Shown one piece after another: positions 43,684 to 51,831 of a stretch of DNA of 64,000 bases. Origin of the DNA: a virus. Location of the stretch: positions 37,465 through 101,464 of the IMG/VR virus record IMGVR_UViG_3300020172_001405; one strand, given 5' to 3'. The notes below the pieces were generated by a model. That model ran no database searches, was not told the DNA's origin, and worked only from the letters and a program-made list of their open reading frames with translations. Position 1 is the stretch's first letter. The number at the start of each line of letters is the position of its first letter. A program made the position numbers and the translations under genes.

Positions 43684-43929
43684 TTAATCGAGTGGTTGTT
43701 TTTTCCATTTTCCAATAGGGCACTCTGCATCGGCAAGTGTTGTTTTTAGAGGCATAATGCACCCGCATAGCTTACAGCTTTTTGTAACTTTAATGAGGTT
43801 TTCACAAGAGAGGCACTCGTCAAGTCTTTTTTTAATAATCTCTGGGTCATTAATTTTTTTGCCAGAATCAATTAGGTGCCAAGGCCTTGAGTCCCCAAGA
43901 GCTTCTTTCCACTCGCTCCATTTAGACAT
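43684..43929 (-). CDS. Zinc-ribbon protein, paralogue of 32728-32973
   Basis: 81 aa, same length as its paralogue. SRPWHLIDSGKKI, then ECLSCENLI, SCKLCGCIMPLKTTL and ECPIGKWKKQ. The CxxC...CxxCGCxMxLKxxL...CPxxKW signature is identical between the two. The pair brackets the oxygenase cassette and the first fibre cluster. Confidence 0.68.
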   Translation of the reverse strand: MSKWSEWKEALGDSRPWHLIDSGKKINDPEIIKKRLDECLSCENLIKVTKSCKLCGCIMPLKTTLADAECPIGKWKKQPLD

Positions 43930-43932
43930 GAG

Positions 43933-44367
43933 CTACTCCGGATCAGTAAAAGTTGCGCCATCCCAGATAGAGCCGCGAACGGCTGTTTGACCTTCTGGTA
44001 CTTTAATAATGATAACCTCTTGAGCAAACGCAGCGGCGTTCATCAAATCTGTGTGACTATTTTTTGGGGCCACCGTAGTTAAAAAAACGGTGTTGTCTAC
44101 TAGGAAAGAGTATCTTCCCCAGTCAGGAGTGTCATTGAATCTTTCAGGTCTTTCTCCGCCTACAAACGATTCACCATCCCAAACTGATCCAGGATATACC
44201 TCTGGAATATCTGTTGTATTCATTGTGATTATTGGAAGTCCACTATCTAACGCAGCATCAATACGCTGGATTAAAGCGTGTGCTTTAGGGCCATCAAGAT
44301 GCAGCGTATTAAAAACTTCGTAAGAGTCTTCAGATACTTTTACTGCGTATGCGTATGTGCAAGTCAT
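43933..44367 (-). CDS. Hypothetical fibre-region protein
   Basis: 144 aa. Contains two short modules of the form GSxWDGxxF (GSVWDGESFVGG and the C-terminal GSIWDGATFTDP), with an internal linker WGRYSFLVDNTVFLTTVAP. The ending resembles that of the small protein at 32522-32731. Seen in my memory near fibre genes of marine and freshwater phages. Function unknown. Confidence 0.55.
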   Translation of the reverse strand: MTCTYAYAVKVSEDSYEVFNTLHLDGPKAHALIQRIDAALDSGLPIITMNTTDIPEVYPGSVWDGESFVGGERPERFNDTPDWGRYSFLVDNTVFLTTVAPKNSHTDLMNAAAFAQEVIIIKVPEGQTAVRGSIWDGATFTDPE

Positions 44368-44386
44368 AGTATTAGTTTACCACAGC

Positions 44387-45358
44387 TTAGTAAGCACACT
44401 GACAGCCGCAACCCGCACCAAAGTCGTAAGCGCAGAAGTAACAGGCTGAACCACAGCCACCAAAGCTTGGGAAAGATGGTGGGAAGAAAGGCGGGAAGAA
44501 TGGTGGAAAGAACGGGAAGAACGGAGGGAAAAATGGTGGGAAGAACGGAAAGAACGGAAAGAATGGTGGAAAGAATGGTGGAAAGAACGGAAAGAATGGC
44601 GGAAAGAAGGGCGGGAAGAATGGGAAGAATGGGAAAAATGGTGGGAAGAATGGAGGAAAGAATGGGAAGAAGGGTGGAAAGAATGGTGGGAAAAATGGTG
44701 GAAAGAATGGTGGGAAGAATGGGAAGAATGGAAAGAACGGCGGAAAGAACGGAGGAAAGAATGGGGCTAGGGTAGTAATTGATCCAGATGCAGGCGAAGC
44801 AACGCTTGTTCCATTAGCGTTAGTGGCAGTAACTGTGTAAGTCTGCGAGGTATCCGCGGTATCATTAATAGTAATTGGGGAGGTAGCACCTGTGCCAGTA
44901 GTAGCATCAGAGCCTGTTACGGTAAAGCCAGTAATGGCGCTACCGCCAGTTGCTGGGGCTGTAAAAGCAATTGAGTTCTGATTAACTCCAGCAGTTGGAG
45001 TTGGCGCAGACATTGTTGCAGGAACTGTTGTTGCGGTAATAGAAGCAGAGGCTGTAGATGCCTGAGAGGTTCCGGCAGCGTTTGTTGCGGTTACGGTAAA
45101 TGTGTAGGATGTGGCAGACTGAAGTCCAGCTACTGTAATTGGAGAAGATGCGCCAGTTCCTGTATATCCGCCAGGAGATGAAGTTACAGTAAATGATGTA
45201 GCGGCAGGAGATAGTGCAGGCAAAGAGAAGGTAACTGTCGCTGCGCCATTGTTAAACGCTCTGCCTGTTCCAACATCTGTGGCAGATACGCCTGTGGGTG
45301 CTAATGGCTCTAGAAAGTCATTTGATGCAGCAGAACGTCTGCCCGTCTTCTTAGCCAT
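44387..45358 (-). CDS. Fibronectin-III protein with Phe-Phe-Pro repeat and Cys-rich tip
   Basis: 323 aa. Residues about 15-105 and 110-195 are two fibronectin type III domains (AATSFTVTSSPGGYTGTG; SYTFTVTATNAAGTSQAS; AITGFTVTGSD; TYTVTATNANGTS). From about 198 to 290 the chain is almost only F and P: about 25 blocks of FFPP or FFP. It ends GGCGSACYFCAYDFGAGCGC with seven cysteines in the last 28 residues. Fn3 domains are common on phage surfaces; the FFP stalk and Cys tip are unusual. Possibly an adhesin or membrane-active fibre tip. Confidence 0.8.
   Translation of the reverse strand: MAKKTGRRSAASNDFLEPLAPTGVSATDVGTGRAFNNGAATVTFSLPALSPAATSFTVTSSPGGYTGTGASSPITVAGLQSATSYTFTVTATNAAGTSQASTASASITATTVPATMSAPTPTAGVNQNSIAFTAPATGGSAITGFTVTGSDATTGTGATSPITINDTADTSQTYTVTATNANGTSVASPASGSITTLAPFFPPFFPPFFPFFPFFPPFFPPFFPPFFPPFFPFFPPFFPPFFPFFPFFPPFFPPFFPFFPPFFPPFFPFFPFFPPFFPPFFPFFPPFFPPFFPPSFPSFGGCGSACYFCAYDFGAGCGCQCAY
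44468..44768 (-). repeat. Purine-rich (plus strand) tandem repeat encoding FFP/FFPP
   Basis: About 300 bases are almost exclusively G and A on the plus strand, built from units like GGAAAGAAT and GGTGGGAAGAA. The protein has a higher-order unit of seven blocks (4-4-3-3-4-4-3 residues, 25 residues, 75 bases) that recurs at least twice exactly at protein level. Third-codon positions vary between copies (TTC/TTT, CCA/CCC/CCG/CCT), so the repeat has been kept by selection on the protein and is not a recent slippage product. A + strand ORF here is an antisense shadow. Confidence 0.85.
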
Positions 45359-45370
45359 TTATCCCCCCTA

Positions 45371-47113
45371 TTATGCTGTTAGATCGCCGTAAACTACCCA
45401 AGTATTTGTTGCTCTCTTGAATAGTGTGCATGAAGACCATGTTGTTCTTAGCTTTAATCCCGGTGTTGCGTTTACTGTTACTCCAGCATCTCCAGCAATT
45501 GTTACCTGTCCCGTAGAAGTTTGGAGAATATCAATAGATGTTCCAACCGGAAAAGCCACTGCTGAGTTTAGAGGGATAGTAATTGTTGTAGCGCTTCCAC
45601 TAGCAACTTCAATTAAACTATCTCTTTCAGTTAATGCTGACAGTGTGTATGACGCTGTCTTTTGAATAATTGGTGTGCGTGAAGGCGCAGCTTCTTTTGT
45701 TTGTGTTCCGTCTGAAAACACAATTCCTTCCGCAGGAAGAGTTACTGTTCCAGTAAATGTTGGTGAAGCAAGTGGTGCTTTTAGTGCAAGATTAGTTGTG
45801 ACTGTGCTAGCAAAGTTTGCGTCATCACCAAGTGCTGCTGCAAGCTCATCAAGAGTATTAAGTGCTGCTGGAGCACCTGATAGTAGTGCGTTAACTTGTG
45901 ATGTTGCATCTGCGATTGCTTCTGACTTAGCAGTCGCAATTGCTGTAGCCTGTGCTGTAGATACTGGCTTTGCTGTATCTGCTGTATCATCAACATTGCC
46001 GAGGCCTACCATAGACTTTGTAATACCAGAGACTGTACCTGTAAATGTAGGGTTTGCAAGGTTGGCTTTTAAATCAAGAGCAGTCTGTTGCGCGGTTGAT
46101 ACCGGCTTGCTTGCATCTGCCGTGTTATCAACATTTCCAAGACCTACGTCTGACTTAACTAATCCCGCTGGGGTAGTAATTGTTTTATTTGTAAGCGTTT
46201 GAGATCCAGTTGTTGTTACAAGAATGCTGGTATCCGTAATCCCATGAACAGCGGTAGTATCTGAAGAATGAGTAGAAACTGCACTATCGGCATAGGTCTT
46301 TGTAGCAAGCTCTGCTGTATCTGCAATGCCATGTACGGCCGTTGTATCTGCAATGTGTGTTGAGACTACACCATCAGCATAGGTTTTTGTGGCTAGTGCT
46401 GAAGTATCCGGTATACCATGAACATCTGTAGTGTCTGAACTATGTGTGCTTACAGCAGTGTCTGCGTATGTTTTTGTGGCAAGTGCTGCTGTATCCGTAA
46501 TTCCATGCACATCCAAAGTATCTGTAGAGTGTGTAGAAAGTGATGTAGAGACTGCATTATTTGCTGCACTATCGGCATAGGACTTAGTAGCAAGCTCTGC
46601 TGTATCTGCAATTCCGTGGACACTTGTTGTATCTGAAGAGTGTGTAGACACAGCGCTGTCTGCATACGTCTTTGTAGCAAGCGCTGAAGTATCCGCAATG
46701 CCGTGAACAGAGGTTGTGACTGAAGTGTGTGTGCTTACCGCGCTATTTGCGTAATCTTGTGTAGCAAGTGTTCCTGTTGAGTCTGGAAGAGTCAATGTTC
46801 TATCTGCTGTAGGGTCTGCTACTACAAGAGTAGTCTCAAAATCATTTGCAGTTTGGCCTTCAAACACAAGGTTGACACCAGTGCCCAAAGACACTGAGCC
46901 GGTAAAAGTAGGGTTATTAATTGTGGCGTAGAGGCTTGCTGCAGCTGATGGAGTTAAGGTTATATAAGGTAGGGAAGCCCAAACTGTAAGTCCGTCTCCA
47001 ACCTTAAGCTTCTTACTATCAGTTTCTACGCCAACCTCTCCTTCAAGAAGGATTGGGTTTGATGCGGTCCACTCAGCCGCAGTTCCCCTGCGTAGTAGAA
47101 TACTAACTGCCAT
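45371..47113 (-). CDS. Tail fibre with Mtd-like N-terminus and 29-residue repeats
   Basis: 580 aa. The N-terminus ILLRRGTAAEWTASNPILLE then GEVGVETDSKKLKVGDGLTV is the Mtd-like/fibre-attachment motif seen in many phage fibres. Residues about 125-300 hold six tandem repeats of about 29 residues with the core STHSSDTTSVHGIADTSALA and TKTYADSAV. KSDVGLGNVDNTADASKPVS (twice, variant) is a hallmark of long tail fibres. The C-terminal beta domain (TSIDILQTSTGQVTIAGDAG) is typical of aquatic phage fibres. Confidence 0.85.
   Translation of the reverse strand: MAVSILLRRGTAAEWTASNPILLEGEVGVETDSKKLKVGDGLTVWASLPYITLTPSAAASLYATINNPTFTGSVSLGTGVNLVFEGQTANDFETTLVVADPTADRTLTLPDSTGTLATQDYANSAVSTHTSVTTSVHGIADTSALATKTYADSAVSTHSSDTTSVHGIADTAELATKSYADSAANNAVSTSLSTHSTDTLDVHGITDTAALATKTYADTAVSTHSSDTTDVHGIPDTSALATKTYADGVVSTHIADTTAVHGIADTAELATKTYADSAVSTHSSDTTAVHGITDTSILVTTTGSQTLTNKTITTPAGLVKSDVGLGNVDNTADASKPVSTAQQTALDLKANLANPTFTGTVSGITKSMVGLGNVDDTADTAKPVSTAQATAIATAKSEAIADATSQVNALLSGAPAALNTLDELAAALGDDANFASTVTTNLALKAPLASPTFTGTVTLPAEGIVFSDGTQTKEAAPSRTPIIQKTASYTLSALTERDSLIEVASGSATTITIPLNSAVAFPVGTSIDILQTSTGQVTIAGDAGVTVNATPGLKLRTTWSSCTLFKRATNTWVVYGDLTA
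46200..46750 (-). repeat. Coding tandem repeats in tail fibre gene
   Basis: Six copies of an approximately 87-base unit encode THSSDTTSVHGIADTxxLAT and KTYADSAV. Copies differ at synonymous and some non-synonymous sites (VHGIADT, VHGITDT, VHGIPDT). One copy has a short insertion (AANNAVSTSL). They form a fibre shaft; copy number could change by recombination. Confidence 0.8.
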
Positions 47114-47388
47114 TACGAAACTCCTCCGTCATAAGACCCTGTAAATGAGGGGGTATAGGAAAATCCCCCATCTACATCTGGCGTTCCTCCGTAAAAAGAA
47201 GCGGGCGTTCCACCATTTATTTGAAGCTGACCCGCACCACCAGTACCAATAATGTCAGCCCAAATTGAGCCGTCATATATTCTTAATTTTAGGGTAGTAG
47301 TATCAAAGTATAGATCACCTGCTCGTTGGCCAACAGGCTCGCTGCTTTTAGCCAGTACGTTTAGAGGTACTAATGACTTTGTACTCAT
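47113..47388 (-). CDS. Small fibre-associated protein
   Basis: 91 aa. SLVPLNVLAKSSEPVGQRAG then DLYFDTTTLKLRIYDGSIWA is a fibre-module phrase (RxGDLYFDTTxxxLRxYDGSxW), and the C-terminus is a Gly/Pro-rich tail (GGTPDVDGGFSYTPSFTGSY). Likely a fibre subunit between the two large fibre genes. Confidence 0.6.
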   Translation of the reverse strand: MSTKSLVPLNVLAKSSEPVGQRAGDLYFDTTTLKLRIYDGSIWADIIGTGGAGQLQINGGTPASFYGGTPDVDGGFSYTPSFTGSYDGGVS

Positions 47389-47393
47389 TTATG

Positions 47394-48758
47394 TTATCCG
47401 ATTACAACTACTCTGTAGGCATTGGATGTTGGTGCAGATGCAAAGCCAAGTGTTACAGTAGATGTTGTGGCGCGAATGTTATCTACAATAACCTCTTCGC
47501 CAGTAGCTACTTCGTAAACTTGAACATGAACGTCTAGTGTTCCTAGATTGTGAGTAATTGTGTAAGAAGTAGCTGAGGTAGAAAGTGTCTGTGAGAACTT
47601 GCGAGCTACTACAGTGGCATCAACAGAGATAGTGTTGGTTCCAACGACGATACCATTACCAGCACCAATTGCAAAGCCGTTAGCGTCTGTGGCAGCACCA
47701 GAGTTAGTAGCAAGCTTGATTGCTCCACCGTTAGAGTCTGTCTTCAAACCACCTGTTGTAGCTGGGGCAAATGTAAAGTTAGTACCTGTAAGAAGAACAC
47801 CGTTAGAAGATGTGAATGTTCCGGCACCTGAGAACTGTGCAAAAGTAAGGGCAGTAGTTCCTAGTGTAATAGGGTTGTCAGTTGTTAATACCCAGCCGCT
47901 ATTTCCGTTTACAGTTCCTTGTTCTACGAATGTAAACATTCCCGAAGTAACATCTGCGCCAGAGTTTGCGTCTAAAGCACGGTCTGGAGCTCCAGAAACC
48001 TTAACTACGTAGATACCATTTTCAGAACCGTCTGCCTGATGCTTAACAAGAATGCGGTCACCAGTAGCAAGAGTTACTCCATCAAGAGTATCTCCATTTT
48101 CAAGATCTGTTGCAAGTGTTACTGCTGCAGTAGTTGCTGCACGAACTGATGCCTTAACATCTAGTCCTTGTGCAACAGAGTCAACGTAGTTCTTAGTTGC
48201 AGCATCTTGTGCGCTTACTGGGTCTGCTACGTTGGTGATTAGCTGGCTGTTCATTGAGAACGAGCTGGTTGGTGCTGTTAAATCTGTGACCTTGTTGGTT
48301 GTAAGGATTACTGTTCCGCTAGCATCAGGGAGAGTGATTGTGCGGTCAGCGGTTGGGTTAGTGGCGGTAAGTGTAGTCTCACTAGAATCCGCAGAAGAAC
48401 CTTCAAATACAATTGAAGAGTCTAAAGAAACCGTACCTGTGAATACAGGGTTAGCTAGTGGAGCCTTTAGGTCTAACTGACCTTGAATCCCAGAAGTAAC
48501 GCCGTCAACATAGTTAAGTTCTGTTGTAGTAAGAGTTGCGCCATCAAGGATGTTGATTTCTGCAGCATCTGCAGTTACGCCGTTAAGCCCAACAGCTTCC
48601 CAAATAGTGCCATTATAAACACGCATTTCGTTAGAAGCAGTGTTGTAATAAATCTGACCAGTTACTGGGCTTGCTGGATCAGTGGCTAAATTTTGAATTC
48701 GGGCATTTTGTAACTCTAATTTGCCTAAATCAATTGGGGTTAAAAATTTACGTGCCAT
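47394..48758 (-). CDS. Long tail fibre protein
   Basis: 454 aa. MARKFLTPIDLGKLELQNAR, PVTGQIYYNTASNEMRVYNG, GVTADAAEINILDGATLTTT and ELNYVDGVTS form the well-known fibre signature of aquatic T4-like phages. DAATKNYVDSVAQGLDVKAS and LENGDTLDGVTLATGDRILV continue it. The C-terminal domain (TSYTITHNLGTLDVHVQVYE) is a beta tip. It probably forms a trimeric distal fibre. Confidence 0.85.
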   Translation of the reverse strand: MARKFLTPIDLGKLELQNARIQNLATDPASPVTGQIYYNTASNEMRVYNGTIWEAVGLNGVTADAAEINILDGATLTTTELNYVDGVTSGIQGQLDLKAPLANPVFTGTVSLDSSIVFEGSSADSSETTLTATNPTADRTITLPDASGTVILTTNKVTDLTAPTSSFSMNSQLITNVADPVSAQDAATKNYVDSVAQGLDVKASVRAATTAAVTLATDLENGDTLDGVTLATGDRILVKHQADGSENGIYVVKVSGAPDRALDANSGADVTSGMFTFVEQGTVNGNSGWVLTTDNPITLGTTALTFAQFSGAGTFTSSNGVLLTGTNFTFAPATTGGLKTDSNGGAIKLATNSGAATDANGFAIGAGNGIVVGTNTISVDATVVARKFSQTLSTSATSYTITHNLGTLDVHVQVYEVATGEEVIVDNIRATTSTVTLGFASAPTSNAYRVVVIG

Positions 48759-48769
48759 TTACTATCTCC

Positions 48770-49075
48770 TTATGATAGGTAAGCTTTTCCGCTAAAGCCA
48801 GACCTAAACGTTAGCAGTACTGTAGTAGGGGTTGGATAAGAAATCTCTCCTTCAACAACACTACCCCCAGAGTCTACTACCGTAACATTTGGGTGAAAGG
48901 TTAAATTATGAGAAATGGTCCAGGTATCAGATGGCGTAGCTTGGGAGTAGATAAACCCGAGCTGTGGTTCCTCTATACTAGGGTCTGAAAGTACAATAGC
49001 GGGAGGATTTATGATGCCAATAATGTCTGGATTTTGTTGCCCATAGATCGGGTTATCTTGCCAAATTGGGGTCAA
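48770..49075 (-). CDS. Small fibre-tip-like protein
   Basis: 101 aa. The C-terminal domain TWTISHNLTFHPNVTVVDSG, GSVVEGEISYPTPTTVLLTF, RSGFSGKAYLS is a widespread phage receptor-region beta domain (like that in the 454-aa fibre: SYTITHNLGTLDVHVQV). The N-terminus is Pro/Ile-rich. It overlaps the connector-like gene by four bases. Confidence 0.65.
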   Translation of the reverse strand: MTPIWQDNPIYGQQNPDIIGIINPPAIVLSDPSIEEPQLGFIYSQATPSDTWTISHNLTFHPNVTVVDSGGSVVEGEISYPTPTTVLLTFRSGFSGKAYLS

Positions 49076-50145
49076 GTTGTCACCTGTTTTTCTGTGAAGA
49101 CCTTTCCTTTAGCATAGGTTTTAATTGTTCCGTCAGCAGCGGTCATCTGAATATCATAATAAGCTGTTTTTGGTAGATTAACCGTAGTAGCTGCAGGTAG
49201 TGTGATGATCAGCCCGTCTACAACGTTGTTGCTGTTGACGGAGTATTTTGTAATAATAAAGTCTGCAAGTAGTAATGGCCCAATTTGGGCATAGCCTCCT
49301 TGGGTATACAGGCGGACCTGTCCTTTAGGAGTAAAGTTAGTAAGATCAAATCCGAACTGGTATCTCATAGAGAAGTCATCTCCAGCGTACATTGAGATGT
49401 CTCGGCTAAGAATTGTTGTAGAGGGCGTAATATCTCCGTAGTCTGGCATAGGTAAGTTAACTCTTTGTGGCATAGAGTGATCATCTATCTCTTGTGGTCG
49501 ATAAATTGGTACGTAATGATTAGTACGTCGGCTAATCTTTCGAAGTGTAAAGACTTCGATGCGGTGCATACCTAAGCCAAGCAAAACGCACAGCTCTCTA
49601 TATTGTTCTTTACGAGTAGTTACTACCTCCATTAACTGCCTAAAACGCTCAGATCGAGGGATGGATACGCCGTCTGGAGAAATAATGTCAATATCAAACG
49701 CTGAATCAGTAGCTAAGGTATATAAAGCCATACTGGAAGCTAATAGTACAAGGGGGTACTCATCAATAACGGGGATGGTAGTTAAAGTAGCACGGCTACC
49801 ATTTGCATCTGTGGTGCTACGAGCGTGCTCTATAAAGGCAGTATTTACGTAATACTCAATTTCTTTATTTGTAAAGTATTTATACGCAGTTCCCGAAACA
49901 GTTAGTACTGCATTATTTGCTGGGGCAGCGGCGAGCTCTATCATCCCAGTAACTTCTTCTATTATTGCGGTAGAAGATACGCTAGTGTTTCCAACCTTTA
50001 TTACTAGGTTTGTTCCACTTACTGGGGCATAAGTAAGCTGAAAACGCTTCTGAGAACCGTCTCCTGTAAAGGTTTCTACGAAAGAACGACCCATGTCTCC
50101 GATTTCGGCACGAAGTCTATCTGAAAGAGCTGAAAGCGTTGCCAC
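49072..50145 (-). CDS. Neck/connector-like structural protein
   Basis: 357 aa. N-terminus LSALSDRLRAEIGDMGRSFV is followed by a beta module (VETFTGDGSQKRFQLTYAPV) and a helical segment FIEHARSTTDANGSRATLTT. A second half (MYAGDDFSMRYQFGFDL...AYYDIQMTAADGTIK) is another beta domain common in aquatic phages. It lies between capsid and fibre genes and may be a head-tail adaptor with a decoration domain. Role inferred. Confidence 0.5.
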   Translation of the reverse strand: MATLSALSDRLRAEIGDMGRSFVETFTGDGSQKRFQLTYAPVSGTNLVIKVGNTSVSSTAIIEEVTGMIELAAAPANNAVLTVSGTAYKYFTNKEIEYYVNTAFIEHARSTTDANGSRATLTTIPVIDEYPLVLLASSMALYTLATDSAFDIDIISPDGVSIPRSERFRQLMEVVTTRKEQYRELCVLLGLGMHRIEVFTLRKISRRTNHYVPIYRPQEIDDHSMPQRVNLPMPDYGDITPSTTILSRDISMYAGDDFSMRYQFGFDLTNFTPKGQVRLYTQGGYAQIGPLLLADFIITKYSVNSNNVVDGLIITLPAATTVNLPKTAYYDIQMTAADGTIKTYAKGKVFTEKQVTT

Positions 50146-50216
50146 TAATCCTCCGACTTATCTGTAAATCTAATCATCCAAGCATTTTGGAGTTTAGTCA
50201 GTGTAAACAATAAGAA

Positions 50217-50252
50217 GCCCACTCTGACAGGAGGGCGTTAGTCAGAGTGGGC
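50217..50252 (-). terminator. Hairpin, probable terminator after head gene
   Basis: Perfect 12-bp arms (GCCCACTCTGAC / GTCAGAGTGGGC) with a 12-base loop. On the minus strand the stem is followed by TTCTTATTGTTT, a weak T-rich tract. It lies in the 121-base gap between the 121-aa head gene and the connector-like gene. Confidence 0.65.
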
Positions 50253-50266
50253 AACCTAGTGGAGGC

Positions 50267-50632
50267 TTAGAGCCTGTCGTAAAGGTAGCCTTTTTCCTGA
50301 AGGTGTTGGGCCACTGCCTTAGACACTTTGTACTTCTGACCGGACTTAAAAGAGTAATGATTACCCACGCCGATAGTTACAAAGTCCAAATCTTCCGCTA
50401 CTCGAATAACTGTTGAGTCGTCAGCTGAGGTAACCCCAACATTTTCAACTTCATCAATAACAGTAGGTTCGCCCGGAACTGTCAAATCGACAACTTCTGT
50501 TTCCATGCGTACTGCATCAATTGCAGTTGCGATAGACATTTCTTCTGATCTCTTTGAAAGAGCTTCAGCATTTTGCTTAATTAGCTCTTCACGTTGACGT
50601 CCTGTGACGTCTGTTACTTTTGCTTTTGCCAC
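50267..50632 (-). CDS. Head-associated hypothetical protein
   Basis: 121 aa. Helical N-terminus (REELIKQNAEALSKRSEEMS), acidic middle (EVENVGVTSADDST) and a compact end with DFVTIGVGNHYSFKSGQKYK then VSKAVAQHLQEKGYL. The last segment resembles a small phage domain found next to capsid genes, where it may be a decoration or head-completion protein. Unproven. Confidence 0.55.
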   Translation of the reverse strand: MAKAKVTDVTGRQREELIKQNAEALSKRSEEMSIATAIDAVRMETEVVDLTVPGEPTVIDEVENVGVTSADDSTVIRVAEDLDFVTIGVGNHYSFKSGQKYKVSKAVAQHLQEKGYLYDRL

Positions 50633-50660
50633 GATTATTATTCTCCTGTAAGTTTGTGTT

Positions 50661-50686
50661 GGGGGCGGATTTTAAGGCCCGCCCCC
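50661..50686. other. GC-rich hairpin downstream of major capsid gene
   Basis: GGGGGCGG and CCGCCCCC arms (8 bp) with a 10-base loop, between the capsid stop at 50699 and the next gene start. No T-run follows on the minus strand, so it may protect the capsid mRNA 3' end or slow transcription rather than terminate. Confidence 0.55.
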
Positions 50687-50698
50687 TAACGGGGTAAA

Positions 50699-51775
50699 TT
50701 AGTTGGTTTCTGCTAGAACTACAGACTGATCTGTGATTAGACCTAGACCGTAGATTGCGTACCAAGCAAGTGCATGCTCACGACCGAAGTCAAGAATACC
50801 GCCATCGCGGAGCTCAACTGGTAGAGAGATTGCGTGACCAAATGCATTGTCACCAATAAAGATAGCTGTGTAGCGATCCTTGTTACCGTTACCGGTCTTT
50901 GTTACTGGAGAAGTATAGCCTCCACCAGTTGGGTACTGAATGCTGCCAGCAGCAACTGCGGTGTCTGCAGAGTATCCTGAACCTGCACCGTTTGTTACCT
51001 TCTGGATCTGTGTGGTCTCGATAAATACTGTGTCGTATAGACGACCAATTTCACCAAGCATGAAGTTACCTGGAGCTGCGTACTTTGTTACTTCGATAAA
51101 CTCTGGGTTGTCACGAAGCTTGCGGCTCTGGTGTGGGTGAATGAATGCAACATATGTCTCACCTAGGCGAGGGATGTTCTTTGTTGCAAGTGTCTCTACT
51201 GCGTCCTTAACAACACCTGTGGTGAGGTCAAATGCGCCAGTTAGAGATGCACGGTTTGTACCAGCGGTACCTGTTCCGTACCAGTCATTTGCAGCTGTAA
51301 GACCTGTGCGGTCATAGCCGTAGATAACTGAAGATGCGGCCATGAGTGTGTCACGAGCCTGACCATCAAGGTATAGGGCCATGTTACGGCCGAGTAGACG
51401 TGAGGCTGAAGCCATTACGTCATCAAATGATGCGTTAAGTAGGAGTTCAGAAACAGCAATTGCATAACCGTGTTCAGCAACTGTAATTGAGAATTGCTGA
51501 GCTGTTAGTGCCTTAGTTTCCATACGAACGCCTTCAACAAGCGTACCGGCAAAGCCGAGGTTGTTGTAACGCATAAAGTTGATCTGAAGACCTGGTGCAA
51601 CTCCTAGTTCTGTCTTCTTAACAGCGAACTGCTCGAAGCGAAGAATAGGCATTGACTGGAAAAGAATTTCCTTTGACCAGATGGTTTGAATTGCTTGTGT
51701 AAGCTGGCTGTTAGCGCCAGAATACGCTGTTGGGGCAGCGGCTAGATTGCCGGTACCAGTTACGGCTGATGCCAT
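50699..51775 (-). CDS. Major capsid protein (N4 gp56/HK97-like)
   Basis: 358 aa. Conserved phrases of the N4gp56-type capsid family are visible: LTQAIQTIWSKEILFQSMPI, LRFEQFAVKKTELGVAPGLQ, INFMRYNNL, ITVAEHGYAIAVSELLLNAS, and YVAFIHPHQSRKLRDNPEF. The C-terminal HALAWYAIYGLGLITDQSVV is also typical. Located just after the scaffold gene. Strong AAGGAG about 10 bases before the ATG. Confidence 0.87.
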   Translation of the reverse strand: MASAVTGTGNLAAAPTAYSGANSQLTQAIQTIWSKEILFQSMPILRFEQFAVKKTELGVAPGLQINFMRYNNLGFAGTLVEGVRMETKALTAQQFSITVAEHGYAIAVSELLLNASFDDVMASASRLLGRNMALYLDGQARDTLMAASSVIYGYDRTGLTAANDWYGTGTAGTNRASLTGAFDLTTGVVKDAVETLATKNIPRLGETYVAFIHPHQSRKLRDNPEFIEVTKYAAPGNFMLGEIGRLYDTVFIETTQIQKVTNGAGSGYSADTAVAAGSIQYPTGGGYTSPVTKTGNGNKDRYTAIFIGDNAFGHAISLPVELRDGGILDFGREHALAWYAIYGLGLITDQSVVLAETN

Positions 51776-51793
51776 GTCGGTGTTACTCCTTAG

Positions 51794-51811
51794 TTAATTA
51801 ATTAATTAATT
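51794..51811. repeat. TTAA tandem repeat in capsid leader
   Basis: Four and a half copies of TTAA (18 bases) in the short gap between the scaffold and capsid genes, at about 20 bases before the capsid ribosome binding site. A/T-only, probably keeps the capsid leader RNA unpaired. May act as a slippage-prone site. Confidence 0.6.
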
Positions 51812-51831
51812 GATAGGTAATGTCTTTAGAA

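Noticed and set aside
44278-44775. 165-aa plus-strand ORF rich in Arg, Met, Glu and Gly
   Set aside because: It is the antisense of the FFP repeat and stays open only because the tract is purine-rich; no ribosome binding site or promoter.
46200-46750. Regularly spaced repeats resembling a CRISPR array
   Set aside because: The repeats are in frame, about 29 codons long and encode fibre repeats (THSSDTT, VHGIADT); they are not identical at DNA level and there are no unique spacers.
45371-47113. Diversity-generating retroelement target (Mtd-like N-terminus)
   Set aside because: No reverse transcriptase gene or template/variable repeat pair was seen; the N-terminal motif is common in ordinary fibres.
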